Below, piece after piece: positions 35,394-44,588 of a stretch of 64,000 nucleotides of DNA. Every line of letters starts with the position of its first letter. Within the stretch, counting starts at the first letter, position 1. The DNA comes from Psychrobacter sp. JCM 18902 (GTDB lineage Bacteria > Pseudomonadota > Gammaproteobacteria > Pseudomonadales > Moraxellaceae). The notes under the pieces were generated by a model. The model saw nothing but the letters and a program-made list of their open reading frames with translations. It made no database searches and had not been told where the DNA came from. The stretch is from NCBI RefSeq assembly GCF_904846615.1, contig NZ_CAJHBK010000001.1, forward strand, positions 2,976,001 to 3,040,000. Reading direction: 5' to 3'. Made by a program: the position numbers and the translations under genes.

Positions 35394-37022
35394 ATGACCC
35401 AGGAAAAAAAATGTAAAAGTGCCAAGCGTTCGATGGCATTATCGAGCGCTATTAAATTGGCATTGTCGGCGGTACTAATGACGATGACCACTGCTGCCAT
35501 GAGTGAGGATAGTCTTAATAATGCTAATACGAGCAGCAAAGCGATGGCATCCAATTATAATTCATGGCAAACCACCGGCTCAGAAGAGCTAAATCTGCCT
35601 AATTTGCGCGGACAAGGCTTGAGCTTCGCTGAGCAATATCAAAACAAATTGCTCGGCGAATGGTCGTTACGGAATGTCAATGGTCGTATCAAAATGGAGC
35701 ATGATCCTTGGATTCAAGAAACGGTCAAAGACATGACTTGGCGTCTCAATGCGCAAGCAAGGCAGCAAGCGCCGATGGGTTTGGTTATCATTGATAACCC
35801 AAGTATCAATGCCTTTGCAGCACCAGGCGGGGTCATTGGACTCAATACAGGGACGATTCTGGCCGCTAGCAGTATGGATGAGCTTGCCAGTGTGGTGGCG
35901 CATGAAGTTGCTCACATCAGCCAGCGCCATTATGAAAGTGGTGCTGATGAGCGCAAAAAGGCCTTGCTGATGCAGATAGGCGGTATGCTGGCAGCGATTG
36001 CAGCATCGGCAGTCGATGGTGATGCAGCGGCGGCAGTGATGATGGGCAGCCAAACGGCAACGATGAACAGCACGATGGCATTTAGTCGAAATAATGAGCG
36101 CGAGGCCGATCGGGTGGGCATGCAAATCATGACCCAAGCAGGCTACGACCCAAGGGCGATGCCGCGATTCTTTGCCACGATGAACCAACGCAGCCAGCTC
36201 AACCAAGTTGAAAATCGATTTTTACCAAGCTTTGTACGCTCGCATCCACTCAGTAACGAGCGATTAAGTGAAGCGCAAAGTCGTGCCCAGCATTATCCCT
36301 CATTGTCACTAAATCAGCAGCAACGCCATCAGGCTTTATTTGATCTGCTCTACTGGCGTGTCCAAAGTACAGGTAAACATGCCTCAGAGGCAGTGCTAAT
36401 GACAGCTGCTAAAAATAGCGTAGGTGCCAAATTGGCTCTGATGAACTGGTATGGCGAACAGCAACGATTTACAGAGGCAAGCGATTTACTGGCTGAAATC
36501 AATCGACGGCCACCTACGCAGCGCCAAAATTTAGAGCCTTTACTATCGATTACTCATAGCCAAATTCTAACGGAACAGAGTAAATGGTCACAAGCGGCGG
36601 ACGTATTAGCCAGCCAGCAGCGTGTTTATCCTGAGCGTCGTGATCTGCGTCTTTATTTGGCAGAAGCGCTCACCAATAGCAATCAGCCAATCAAAGCCCA
36701 AGCGTTGCTTAAGCCACTGACCGAACAGCAGCCAAGCGACCGTTATGCTTGGCAAAGTCTACAACTGGCCAATGAAAAACTGGCAAAAACGACCGACTCT
36801 GCGTCCCTGAAAAATATTGCCACCATTAACGCGTTACGCTATCGCAGTCATGACCAACTATGGAGTAGTCGTTACGAGAGTGCATTGACGTCACTCACCC
36901 AAGCCAAACAACTGGCGGAAAAACTACAAACCACGGCTCAAGCCAGTAGCGCCCGTCCATTGCTTGCCAATATCAATGCAGAAATCAAAGCAGTAAAAAC
37001 CGCCAAAGACTTTGAGCCTTAG
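35394..37022 (+). CDS. bepA: M48 family metallopeptidase with TPR-like repeats (BepA/YfgC-like)
   Basis: This encodes 542 aa from the ATG at 35394 (a TTG at 35352 is open upstream). A signal peptide is visible (LSSAIKLALSAVLMTMTTAAMS). The peptidase domain has HEVAH in VVAHEVAHISQRHYESG near residue 180 and the third ligand in NEREADRVGMQIM. The C-terminal half is helical with TPR-like repeats (LLAEINRRPPTQRQ, LYLAEALTNSNQP). Such periplasmic proteins assist or degrade LptD and outer-membrane proteins. The BepA assignment is by architecture. A terminator overlaps its stop. Confidence 0.88.
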   Translation: MTQEKKCKSAKRSMALSSAIKLALSAVLMTMTTAAMSEDSLNNANTSSKAMASNYNSWQTTGSEELNLPNLRGQGLSFAEQYQNKLLGEWSLRNVNGRIKMEHDPWIQETVKDMTWRLNAQARQQAPMGLVIIDNPSINAFAAPGGVIGLNTGTILAASSMDELASVVAHEVAHISQRHYESGADERKKALLMQIGGMLAAIAASAVDGDAAAAVMMGSQTATMNSTMAFSRNNEREADRVGMQIMTQAGYDPRAMPRFFATMNQRSQLNQVENRFLPSFVRSHPLSNERLSEAQSRAQHYPSLSLNQQQRHQALFDLLYWRVQSTGKHASEAVLMTAAKNSVGAKLALMNWYGEQQRFTEASDLLAEINRRPPTQRQNLEPLLSITHSQILTEQSKWSQAADVLASQQRVYPERRDLRLYLAEALTNSNQPIKAQALLKPLTEQQPSDRYAWQSLQLANEKLAKTTDSASLKNIATINALRYRSHDQLWSSRYESALTSLTQAKQLAEKLQTTAQASSARPLLANINAEIKAVKTAKDFEP

Positions 37023-37034
37023 GCGGTTATTTTT
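36998..37034 (+). terminator. terminator overlapping the end of the M48 peptidase gene
   Basis: AACCGCC (36998-37004) pairs with GGCGGTT (37022-37028), and ATTTTTA follows. The left arm lies inside the last codons and the stop codon is in the loop-right arm junction. Confidence 0.7.
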
Positions 37035-37069
37035 ACGATGTCGTCATTAGCTTTTGATGACACTAATTA

Positions 37070-37519
37070 CTAGCCTTGCAGCGCATCTTTCACCAGCTTA
37101 GAGATGAGCGCAGGATCTGCGCGTCCTGCGGTTTTGTTCTTTAATACACCCATCACACTGCCCATGTCACGCATAGATGTCGCGCCTTGTGCAGCGATTT
37201 CCGCATTGACCAAAGCCGCAAGTTCAGCATCATCCATTTGTTTTGGCATAAACTCATTGATGATATCAATCTCAAACTGCTCTTTGGTTGCCAAATCATC
37301 ACGATTGTTTTCGGTAAAAATAGTCAACGACTCATGGCGTTGTTTTAGCTGCTTTTGCAGTATATCTAAGACTTGCGCATCATCAAGCTCTATTTGACGG
37401 TCAATCTCAATTTGCTTGATAACCGCTTGCACGTTACGTAGTACTTTGACACGCTCAAGCTCACGCGCTTTCATAGACACTTTGACATTGTCTGATAAAG
37501 TTTGTTTAAGTTGGCTCAT
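37070..37519 (-). CDS. yqeY: GatB/YqeY domain protein
   Basis: This encodes 149 aa with AAGGATAA before the ATG. It resembles the tail domain of GatB of the amidotransferase complex. Visible: LKQTLSDNVKVSMKARELERV, EIDIINEFMPKQMDDAEL and GSVMGVLKNKTAGRADPALIS. Exact function unknown; it often accompanies rpsU and the primase or tRNA modification genes. Here rpsU lies upstream, separated by a terminator. Confidence 0.93.
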   Translation of the reverse strand: MSQLKQTLSDNVKVSMKARELERVKVLRNVQAVIKQIEIDRQIELDDAQVLDILQKQLKQRHESLTIFTENNRDDLATKEQFEIDIINEFMPKQMDDAELAALVNAEIAAQGATSMRDMGSVMGVLKNKTAGRADPALISKLVKDALQG

Positions 37520-37588
37520 TGTTATTATCCTTATCTGTTAAGAGGTATTTATTCAAATTTTTAAGCAATAATAATAAAAATTGTAGCA

Positions 37589-37627
37589 TAAAAAACGCCA
37601 CTGATATCAATGGATAACAGTGGCGTT
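37589..37627 (-). terminator. terminator after rpsU
   Basis: A 10-bp stem AACGCCACTG/CAGTGGCGTT; the minus strand continues TTTTTTATG. It lies 37 bp past the rpsU stop. Confidence 0.85.
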
Positions 37628-37663
37628 AATGTAGCACTTGTACTTAATTAATCGAATTATCGA

Positions 37664-37879
37664 TTAGTACATACGAGTGGTACGAATAGTTTCGCGTTGT
37701 AATTTTTTCTTATAACGCTTTACGGCAGCAGCTTTTTTACGCTTACGTACTTGCGTTGGTTTTTCGTAAAACTCACGCTTACGTACGTCTGATAATACGC
37801 CAGCTTTTTCGCAAGCACGCTTGAAACGACGGATAGCGATGTCAACTGGTTCGTTTTCTTTAACCTTAACTGCAGGCAT
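37664..37879 (-). CDS. rpsU: 30S ribosomal protein S21
   Basis: This encodes 71 aa, the usual size, with GAGGAG before the ATG. The protein is very basic ([19 protein letters not shown]) and conserved: [27 protein letters not shown] split across the first 27 residues. It binds the 30S subunit near the anti-Shine-Dalgarno region. yqeY follows on the same strand beyond a terminator; dnaG and rpoD, frequent neighbours, are not here. Confidence 0.98.
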
Positions 37880-38288
37880 GAAGACTCCTCGATTAGGATG
37901 AGATATAAGGGCATTAGTTTGGCTGTGTATTAGTATTTAGCCGTAATATCTCAAGATTATAGGCATCAGCTCAAACTAGGATAATCTTGCGCATGAGCAC
38001 AAGGGCAAGCATTTTAATAAAAAATGTCAGTTAAGTCAATGATTTTAGCACATTAATCCATATTTATCATTAAGTTGCAAGGTGCAATGCGCAGAGACAA
38101 TTCTAAAAGTAGTTAGAACGCAGATTTTTGCTTCAGCTTTAATGAAACTATAAATGCAAAGTATAAAATTACTATGAATAAAAAACCCTACTGTCTATAA
38201 CGGTTTGGTTGGAGTTTATGCTATGATAATTTGCATATAATAGTCAGCATATTAACCATTTTATGTGTATTTTATTGAGGATGTTGGA

Positions 38289-38687
38289 ATGAAAAAAACA
38301 GGACTAAATACAGCGCTAAGCACCGCATTTATCATTGCTCTTGGCTTTGGCATTAGCGCTTGTGGTGGTGAAAAAGAAGGCGAATCACACGAAGTATTGG
38401 CGAAAGATCGCGTTGATGAAGCCGCTGAGCTGGCTCGCAAAAACGCACCTGAAGCTGAAAAAATGGAGTTCCCAGAAACGGCTCCAGCGCCAGTAACTGA
38501 AGCTGATGGCACCGTAGATGGTGCTGCAACTGCTGAAGCAGGGACGACTGATACTGATATGACAGATGCAACGGATAGCGATGTTGCTGTCGCTGACAGT
38601 GCAGATATGCCAGCTAGTAGTGCAGATGTGCCAGCTGCTGATACGGCGGCAACGCCTACTGCTGACGCTGAACCAGCTACGAACTAA
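38289..38687 (+). CDS. small acidic lipoprotein of unknown function
   Basis: This encodes 132 aa from the ATG at 38289; the frame is open from 38265. The signal peptide KKTGLNTALSTAFIIALGFG ends in a lipobox ISACG, so Cys is lipidated. The mature part is very rich in Ala, Asp, Glu, Thr and Ser without a recognisable domain. Probably an extended periplasmic linker or surface-charge protein. The next gene, a lipoprotein cytochrome, has a similar acidic stretch. Function unknown. Confidence 0.75.
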   Translation: MKKTGLNTALSTAFIIALGFGISACGGEKEGESHEVLAKDRVDEAAELARKNAPEAEKMEFPETAPAPVTEADGTVDGAATAEAGTTDTDMTDATDSDVAVADSADMPASSADVPAADTAATPTADAEPATN

Positions 38688-38771
38688 TCACGGTTTGTGT
38701 GTTGATAGGTTTTGAATTTATGCGCTGTCATAAACAGTCGCTAACATGAAATATCGAATAGAGGTGTGATC

Positions 38772-39281
38772 ATGATAAGTAAACAGCAGCGTATGAATAA
38801 ACTGGTCTTATCTGCCATCAGTTTGAGTGCGCTATTAGCAATCACTGCTTGTAGTGGTGACAATGCAGCGGTTGAAGAGCCTGCTGTTGCCAATGAATCT
38901 GCTGATACAACGGTAGTGGTAGAAGACGCGCCTATAGTCGAACCTGAAGTCGTTACACCTGAACCTGTGGCAGATACCGAGACGACGGTCATTGAAGATG
39001 AGCCAGTGCAGGAAATCTCCGCGGAGCCAGAAGTGTTGGCTGCCGATGCAGGCGCCAAGCTTTATGAGACCAACTGCAAGGTTTGTCATGAAGGAGGGCT
39101 GCTGAACGCGCCGAAATACGGTGATAAAGCCGCGTGGGAGCCGCGTCTGGCTAAAGGCACAGAGACGCTGCACATGCATTCGGCAAAAGGCTTTAATAAG
39201 ATGCCAGCCCAAGCCACCGATAAGGTCAGTGAAGCCCAAGTTTACGCAGCTGTAGATTACATGATTGAAGCAGTTAGCTGA
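38772..39281 (+). CDS. lipoprotein c-type cytochrome (cytochrome c5-like)
   Basis: This encodes 169 aa from the ATG at 38772, with AGAGGTG before it. Lipobox in LLAITACSGD. Residues 25-95 are a Val/Glu/Pro/Thr/Asp-rich linker; the haem domain follows with CKVCH inside YETNCKVCHEGGLLNAPKYG, and a methionine ligand candidate in FNKMPAQA. The wording with GDKAAWEPRLAKG fits the cytochrome c5 group. It is likely an electron carrier tethered to the membrane by the lipid and the long linker. A terminator follows. Confidence 0.88.
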   Translation: MISKQQRMNKLVLSAISLSALLAITACSGDNAAVEEPAVANESADTTVVVEDAPIVEPEVVTPEPVADTETTVIEDEPVQEISAEPEVLAADAGAKLYETNCKVCHEGGLLNAPKYGDKAAWEPRLAKGTETLHMHSAKGFNKMPAQATDKVSEAQVYAAVDYMIEAVS

Positions 39282-39325
39282 TCCGGTATATTAAGAGATA
39301 TTGACTATTGAAATTTGTTAAACTG

Positions 39326-39358
39326 ACCGTCATTGTGACTGACAATGGCGGTTTTTTT
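39326..39358 (+). terminator. terminator after the cytochrome gene
   Basis: ACCGTCATTG/CAATGGCGGT (one G-U pair) with a 7-nt loop, followed by seven T. Confidence 0.85.
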
Positions 39359-39380
39359 ATGCACGTTTTTTGGCAGATAC

Positions 39381-39567
39381 TAGGGCGTGTCCTCAATAGT
39401 TCAATCGATTAACCTCTAAATGGGCTAAAAATGGCTAAATTTTGTCAAACATCGCCAAAAATCGTCAAATAGCTTATTAATATCTCGATATTATTTGCGC
39501 TGCTTTCCTTGTTTGACGGCAATTTATCTCATTTTTATCACCATTTTTAAAAAGACGACACGACCTA
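39381..39567. mobile_element. possible decayed MITE with GGGCGTGTCC-type ends
   Basis: The left end TAGGGCGTGTCCTC (39381-39394) and the right end (39554-39567) match in 12 of 14 positions as inverted repeats. The word GGCGTGTCC also occurs at 32793-32805 and, inverted, at 48631-48640. No coding capacity. Confidence 0.35.
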
Positions 39568-39625
39568 AAAGATAGCAACGTTGTAAAAAATAATACGCAG
39601 ACCAAAGTATGATAAAGGCAAAAAT

Positions 39626-40684
39626 ATGAAAGTATTGGGTTTAGAGACTTCTTGTGATGAGACAGGTCTGGCGATTTTTGACAGTGAGCAGATGAATAGT
39701 GGCAATCAAGGGCTGGTTGGACAAGTCCTGTATTCACAAATAGAGCTGCACGCACTGTATGGTGGCGTTGTGCCTGAGCTTGCCAGCCGCGATCATATTC
39801 GTAAGTTGGTGCCTTTGCTTAATGAGTTGTTAGAGCAGTGCAATGTGAAGAAAAGCGAGATTGATGCCATTGCTTATACCAAGGGACCCGGACTCATTGG
39901 CGCTCTGATGACGGGTGCATTATTTGGGCGCAGTTTGGCGTATGGTTTGGATATCCCTGCCATTGGTATCCATCATATGGAAGGACATCTGCTCGCACCG
40001 CTGATGGGTGCCAATCCACCCGCCTTTCCGTTTGTTTCGTTATTGGTCTCAGGTGGGCATACATTACTCATCGCCGCACGTGGTGTCGGGCAATATGAGA
40101 TACTGGGTGAGTCGATCGATGATGCCGCAGGTGAATGCTTTGATAAAGCCGCCAAAATGTTAGGTTTGCCCTATCCGGGTGGTCCCAATATTGCCAAATT
40201 GGCTGAAACAGGCAACCCAACTGCTTACAATTTGCCAAGACCCATGCTACATCGCGGATTAGATTTTTCTTTTAGCGGTATGAAAACGGCCGTGCATAAC
40301 CTGATTAAAGACACCGATGGTTCAGGTGGCTCAGGGAATAATGCGGATAGCGATCCGCAAGTTCGCGCCGATATCGCCGCCAGCTTTCAGCATGCAGTCG
40401 TCGATACGCTGGTGAGAAAGTGCGTGAAAGCACTGAAGCAAGTAGAGATGAGTCGATTGGTGATTGCGGGCGGTGTCAGTGCCAACATTCATTTGCGTGA
40501 AACTTTGGAGAGAGAGCTTGCTAAGATAAATGCCACGGTGCATTATGCGCCGCCTGCATTATGTACTGATAATGGGGCGATGATTGCTTATGCTGGTTAT
40601 GAGCGCCTGCAGGCAGGGCAGTCTGATGATTTAGCGGTGAGCTGTGTGCCGCGTTGGCCGATGACTGAGCTACCAGCAGTGTAA
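39626..40684 (+). CDS. tsaD: tRNA N6-adenosine threonylcarbamoyltransferase
   Basis: This encodes 352 aa. It transfers the threonylcarbamoyl group to A37 of ANN-decoding tRNAs with TsaB and TsaE. ASKHA blocks: [19 protein letters not shown], the metal site [10 protein letters not shown] near residue 113, [10 protein letters not shown] near 137, [14 protein letters not shown] near 215, and [12 protein letters not shown] near 308. The usual rpsU neighbour is 2 kb away. crcB follows by 55 bp. Confidence 0.97.
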   Translation: MKVLGLETSCDETGLAIFDSEQMNSGNQGLVGQVLYSQIELHALYGGVVPELASRDHIRKLVPLLNELLEQCNVKKSEIDAIAYTKGPGLIGALMTGALFGRSLAYGLDIPAIGIHHMEGHLLAPLMGANPPAFPFVSLLVSGGHTLLIAARGVGQYEILGESIDDAAGECFDKAAKMLGLPYPGGPNIAKLAETGNPTAYNLPRPMLHRGLDFSFSGMKTAVHNLIKDTDGSGGSGNNADSDPQVRADIAASFQHAVVDTLVRKCVKALKQVEMSRLVIAGGVSANIHLRETLERELAKINATVHYAPPALCTDNGAMIAYAGYERLQAGQSDDLAVSCVPRWPMTELPAV

Positions 40685-40739
40685 AGACGGCTTTGCTCAA
40701 TACTATCTCCGTTAACCTTTATTAACCTAAGGATGAACT

Positions 40740-41111
40740 ATGCAGTGGCTTGCTATTGGACTAGGGGCTGCCATTGGGGCTTGCCTGCGGGCATGGTTGG
40801 CTCGCTTTAATCCGCTGCACCACTGGATACCCCTTGGGACGCTTGGTGCTAATGTATTGGGTGGATTATTAATAGGGTTGGCACTGGTGTGGTTTGAGCG
40901 CGTGGGCAGCAGTTTATCGCCCAATATCCGACTATTTCTGATTACCGGTTTTTTGGGCGGATTGACCACCTTTAGTACTTTTAGTGCAGAAGTTTTTACC
41001 TTTATCAATGCTGGTAAATTATTAGCAGGTTTGGGATTGGTCGGACTACATCTGGGACTGACGTTGCTAGCAACGGCTACCGGATTTTACTTCTTTAAGC
41101 TGGTTTTATAA
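40740..41111 (+). CDS. crcB: fluoride ion exporter CrcB/Fluc
   Basis: This encodes 123 aa with AAGGATG before the start. Four membrane segments. [15 protein letters not shown] near residue 33 and the conserved [16 protein letters not shown] near 69 identify the Fluc family, which removes F- as a dual-topology dimer. No fluoride riboswitch is seen in the 55-bp gap after tsaD, so it may be co-transcribed with tsaD. Confidence 0.95.
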   Translation: MQWLAIGLGAAIGACLRAWLARFNPLHHWIPLGTLGANVLGGLLIGLALVWFERVGSSLSPNIRLFLITGFLGGLTTFSTFSAEVFTFINAGKLLAGLGLVGLHLGLTLLATATGFYFFKLVL

Positions 41112-41136
41112 GCTTTGATAGATGTCATTCGCATAA

Positions 41137-41445
41137 TGGTCCAATATAAGTGGTTCCATTATACCAGTCTGTTTTAAGTGGTCTATTAATAGGTTTTCGA
41201 GACTTTTTAGCTGGTTCCCTTGGGGTATACTTTTAGTTGCCTTCGATCTTGTCCATATTATTAGTCCCAATCACTTCGATATTTGGTTTGGTCGCTATGC
41301 GGCAAAAATGGTACAAGTGAATTCCGTGTCGGTTGTCGCCGTATTATTAGTATTATGTATGTTATATAAGTGCCATATTATGAAGCCGCATCTCTCTTTT
41401 ATCATTACAAAACCAAACCCTCATTCACCTATTACCTATATTTAA
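41137..41445 (+). pseudogene. possible membrane-protein relic or gene with unusual start
   Basis: The frame is open for 102 codons to TAA at 41443-41445 but has no ATG, GTG or TTG in the first half; the first ATG (41311) would leave 44 aa. The translation reads like a membrane protein: SRLFSWFPWGILLVAFDLVH, then NHFDIWFGRYAAKMVQ, then VSVVAVLLVLCMLYKCHIM. It could be a truncated gene that lost its 5' end. I do not recognise the family. It lies in the otherwise gene-free 41112-41661 stretch. Confidence 0.3.
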
Positions 41446-41661
41446 CGAGACATTATCAAACAGGTAATAAGTACGCGCTATTCAGCCACAGTCGTTACTC
41501 TTCTTTAACTTTCATAAATCTACGTAACACCATAATCCGTTATCATTTCCTTTGTCGACAGAACGAAGTTTGATCATACTGTTTGAGCGTCTTTCTCTCA
41601 AAAAAAGATGGATAACAAAAACTAAGATTTATAGCCAGTGTCAATTAAAAAGGAAATAACG

Positions 41662-41982
41662 ATGAAAATTATTATGTTTAAAAAAATCGCCGTAGGCTCA
41701 GTATTAGCAATCTCTACCTGCCTAGCCATGGTTGGTCAGGCAAACGCGGTACCGTCTAACCCTACTCACTATGGAATGGATGTAAATGATGGTTCATTGT
41801 CTAAACTGAACCTAACCAAAAAACAAAAAAGCCAAATTCAAGCGATTCAAAAATCAAATCATAACAATGGTAAAAACGGTTATAAAAATAACCATGCGGC
41901 AATCTCAAAAGTACTGACCGTATCACAGCGTAATCAGTTAGAAAAAATGAGAGCTGGAAATAGAGCAAAACGTGGTCAATAA
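41662..41982 (+). CDS. small secreted Spy/CpxP-like protein, probably shortened by a stop
   Basis: This encodes 106 aa from the ATG at 41662, with AAGGAA at good spacing. A signal peptide ends near AMVGQANA. Two LTxxQ motifs (LTKKQ and LTVSQ) are the hallmark of the Spy/CpxP group of periplasmic chaperone-like proteins, though only the general build is clear. After TAA at 41980 the same frame continues for 18 codons (NGHNQGKYNQNQNHNRHR) to TAA at 42037; the tail matches the Asn/His/Gln-rich composition of the gene, so the first stop may be a recent nonsense change. Confidence 0.7.
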   Translation: MKIIMFKKIAVGSVLAISTCLAMVGQANAVPSNPTHYGMDVNDGSLSKLNLTKKQKSQIQAIQKSNHNNGKNGYKNNHAAISKVLTVSQRNQLEKMRAGNRAKRGQ

Positions 41983-42118
41983 AATGGTCACAACCAAGGT
42001 AAATATAATCAAAATCAGAACCACAACCGTCATCGTTAATTAAAAAAGACAGGTTTGGCTTAAAATATTGTTTTATCAGCATTATGATGAGCAATGGTAT
42101 ATATAAAGGATCGCGCTC

Positions 42119-42439
42119 ATGAAGAATAATTTGGTTCGTATAAAATCCCAAGTATTATTTAGCTTAACATTATTTATTTTAGCCATGGTGCCTGTCACCT
42201 CTACTTTTGCCATCCTGCCCATGGCATCGGAAATTTTTCAATCTGAGTCATCTTTCACTGCGTTTAATGATGAAAAAACCCTAACGGCTGATGATATTTT
42301 TTCTACCGAAAATAGCATAACAATTGAAAATCATAGGATTATTGCTTCCAGTGAGAGAGCAACATCCTCAAATTCCATTAATGAGTATAAGCATAAATCT
42401 GACCTTAAAAAGCAGTCAAATTTTATGAAGTATGATTGA
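42119..42439 (+). CDS. small secreted protein of unknown function
   Basis: This encodes 106 aa with AAAGGAT before the ATG. The first 30 residues form a signal peptide (LFSLTLFILAMVPVTSTFA). The mature part is hydrophilic, Ser/Glu/Thr-rich, and ends with a charged KHKSDLKKQSNFMKYD. There is no lipobox. I do not recognise a family. Sits 80 bp downstream of the shortened Spy-like frame, on the same strand, so it may be a co-transcribed envelope protein. Confidence 0.6.
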   Translation: MKNNLVRIKSQVLFSLTLFILAMVPVTSTFAILPMASEIFQSESSFTAFNDEKTLTADDIFSTENSITIENHRIIASSERATSSNSINEYKHKSDLKKQSNFMKYD

Positions 42440-42758
42440 GTTTGTAGAATAGTCGCAAGCGGTAATCACCCACGATAAATAATAACACTTATAAAAGGTG
42501 TCCCTATCGCTGACTTGTATTAATGCTTAAATGAAATTTCGCACACTCTTTATAATAAGTACTTTATTGTAGATACAGCCTTAAACTGTTCAGAAAGTAC
42601 ACTGCCACTATTTAGATAACTAAATTCGTTACCATCATTAGCCTACAGCCAAAGGTTCAAGTCCTCACTAGGGTACCGTTATTTACCATAACGCTCGTCA
42701 TAGCGTAAGAGAGCGGATGATATTTCTTAATTGGAATAGTTTAGTAAATAATGAAATA
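42440..42758. other. intergenic region after the small secreted protein
   Basis: About 320 bp without a gene. It contains GGTTCAAGTCC at 42655-42665, which matches the T-arm consensus of tRNA, but no cloverleaf can be built around it. No clear terminator for either flanking gene. Confidence 0.4.
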
Positions 42759-43649
42759 TTACACCGGCTTCACAATACCTTCTAACAAACTCGCAAAGCC
42801 TTGCATATAAGCGGTATCTTGACTCGATGTGCGCGTCGCAGCATAGAGCTGACAATGCACGCCCGTACCCAATGGACGCGAGACGACCCAGCCTTTTTTT
42901 TCATATTCAGCAACCACCCAATCAGGTAACGCCGCCACACCGCGTTCACTGGCCACCAATTGAATCAGCATCGCCGTCAACTCTGTGGTACGAATGCTAT
43001 CAAAGCTTACCTGCGCAGGGGTCATAAAATTGGCAATAATATCGAGGCGCTTGGCTTCCACTGGATACGCAATCAGGGTTTCATTGGTTAAATCATCTGG
43101 CTCAATAAGTTTCTGCGCCGCCAAATCATGCGTTGGTGATAGCACCAAGCGACTTTCATACTCAAATAACGGCTGATAGCTGATACCGTCTATCGATAAA
43201 TCGCTGGTGGTAATGAGTAAATCAATATCACCTTCCATCAATAAGTGGTGCGGCTCTGGCTCAAAACCTGTTGCAAAATCTAGCTCTACATCAGACCATT
43301 CGCGGCGGTAATGATTGAGTATCGGCATTAGCCAATCGAAGCAACTGTGACATTCAGAGGCTAGCCGTAATCTACCCGCTTGACCGTGAGCTAAGCGTTT
43401 AAGGTTGGATTTGGTACGGGTGACTTGTGGCATGATGCTATCTGCCAATGCCAGTACCGTTTTACCAGCTGGCGTAAAAGTCAGCGGGCGTGTTCGGCGA
43501 TTGACCAAGCTGATATCGTAATAATTTTCCAGCTCTTTTAGCTGATGCGAGACCGCGGAAGCCGTGACGTGCAGTTCATCGGCAGCCGCCGCCAATGAGC
43601 CATGCGCTCGCAGCGCGGTTAAGGTATTGAGATGACGAAGCTCTAACAT
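42759..43649 (-). CDS. metR: LysR-type regulator MetR
   Basis: This encodes 296 aa. HTH in the first 60 residues (ALRAHGSLAAAADELHVTAS). The wording follows E. coli MetR through the effector domain: LRLASECHSCFDWLMPIL near residue 94, LITTSDLSIDGISYQPLFEYE, RLVLSPTHDLAAQK and VAALPDWVVAEYEKKGWVV. MetR uses homocysteine to control metE and related genes. No met gene is adjacent; the pot genes lie upstream on the same strand. Confidence 0.92.
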   Translation of the reverse strand: MLELRHLNTLTALRAHGSLAAAADELHVTASAVSHQLKELENYYDISLVNRRTRPLTFTPAGKTVLALADSIMPQVTRTKSNLKRLAHGQAGRLRLASECHSCFDWLMPILNHYRREWSDVELDFATGFEPEPHHLLMEGDIDLLITTSDLSIDGISYQPLFEYESRLVLSPTHDLAAQKLIEPDDLTNETLIAYPVEAKRLDIIANFMTPAQVSFDSIRTTELTAMLIQLVASERGVAALPDWVVAEYEKKGWVVSRPLGTGVHCQLYAATRTSSQDTAYMQGFASLLEGIVKPV

Positions 43650-43757
43650 AAGACAACCTAACCGCTAAAGTGAGAAAAATTCATTATAATCGATATAGCG
43701 CTGATTTTCATTCAAAGTCCGATTTTTAATCAGCAATGCTAAATGAGCAATGGCAAA

Positions 43758-44588
43758 CTAGCGTCGACGTAATAATAGCTGCGAAATAATGACCAATATC
43801 AGCGAAGCAACCAGTAAAATCGTCCCAATGGCATTGACCTCTGGTTTGAGTCCTACTCGTACCATTGAATAAATCCGTAGCGGTAAAATCTCATAACTGG
43901 GCCCCGTGACAAAGGTAGAAACCACCACATCATCGAGCGATAAGGTAAATGCCAGTAGCCAACCTGCCATCACTGCGGGCAGAATGACAGGAATGAGCAC
44001 GGTACGCACCATCGTTGATTCACTAGCGCCCAAGTCGCGTGCGGCTTCCATCAAGCGTTCATCCAGACTGCTCAATCGTGCAAACACCGTGATGACTACA
44101 AACGGTAAGCAAAAAGTAATGTGCGCGAGTAACAGCGAGACGAACCCTAATTGCAACCCTATTAATAAGAATAATGCCAATAATGAAATAGCGAGTACAA
44201 TTTCAGGCGACATCATTAATACAAATAACAGCCCATTTAATAAGCCTTTACCGCGAAAGTTATAGCGATGTAAGGCGAGAGCAGTTAGCGTTCCTATCAA
44301 AGTTGAGACGGTGGCTGCGACCAATCCCAATACAATAGAATGCCAAAAAGCATCGAGCATCGCTTGGTTATTCAACAGCGACTCATACCACTTTAAGCTA
44401 AAGCCGCCCCAGTTATAGCCGACTTTAGACTTATTAAAGGACATGACGACTAAGACGATAATTGGCAAATACAGCATGGTATAGATGAGACCAAGATAGC
44501 CTTTAGCCGCGATGCTGCCAATCTTAATAGACGATCTTTTTTTAGTTGCCGAGCTATTCAGTTGATGATTCAGTGAACTATCAGACAT
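43758..44588 (-). CDS. potI: putrescine/spermidine ABC transporter permease PotI
   Basis: This encodes 276 aa with six membrane segments. Binding-protein-dependent permease motif near residue 180: MEAARDLGASESTMVRTVLIP. The N-terminus has about 25 extra hydrophilic residues. Its start overlaps the potH stop (ATGA). With PotG and PotH it should form the membrane part of a polyamine importer. Last gene of the operon. Confidence 0.9.
   Translation of the reverse strand: MSDSSLNHQLNSSATKKRSSIKIGSIAAKGYLGLIYTMLYLPIIVLVVMSFNKSKVGYNWGGFSLKWYESLLNNQAMLDAFWHSIVLGLVAATVSTLIGTLTALALHRYNFRGKGLLNGLLFVLMMSPEIVLAISLLALFLLIGLQLGFVSLLLAHITFCLPFVVITVFARLSSLDERLMEAARDLGASESTMVRTVLIPVILPAVMAGWLLAFTLSLDDVVVSTFVTGPSYEILPLRIYSMVRVGLKPEVNAIGTILLVASLILVIISQLLLRRR

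Noticed and set aside
39477..39755. 92-aa minus-strand frame overlapping the tsaD start
   Set aside because: Overlaps a certain gene and a possible decayed repeat; no ribosome site or motif.
40685..40739. Fluoride riboswitch before crcB
   Set aside because: The 55-bp gap lacks the expected pseudoknot sequence.
41370..41573. 67-aa plus-strand frame downstream of crcB
   Set aside because: No ribosome site; composition looks like translated non-coding DNA, and another frame in the same place is the more plausible relic.
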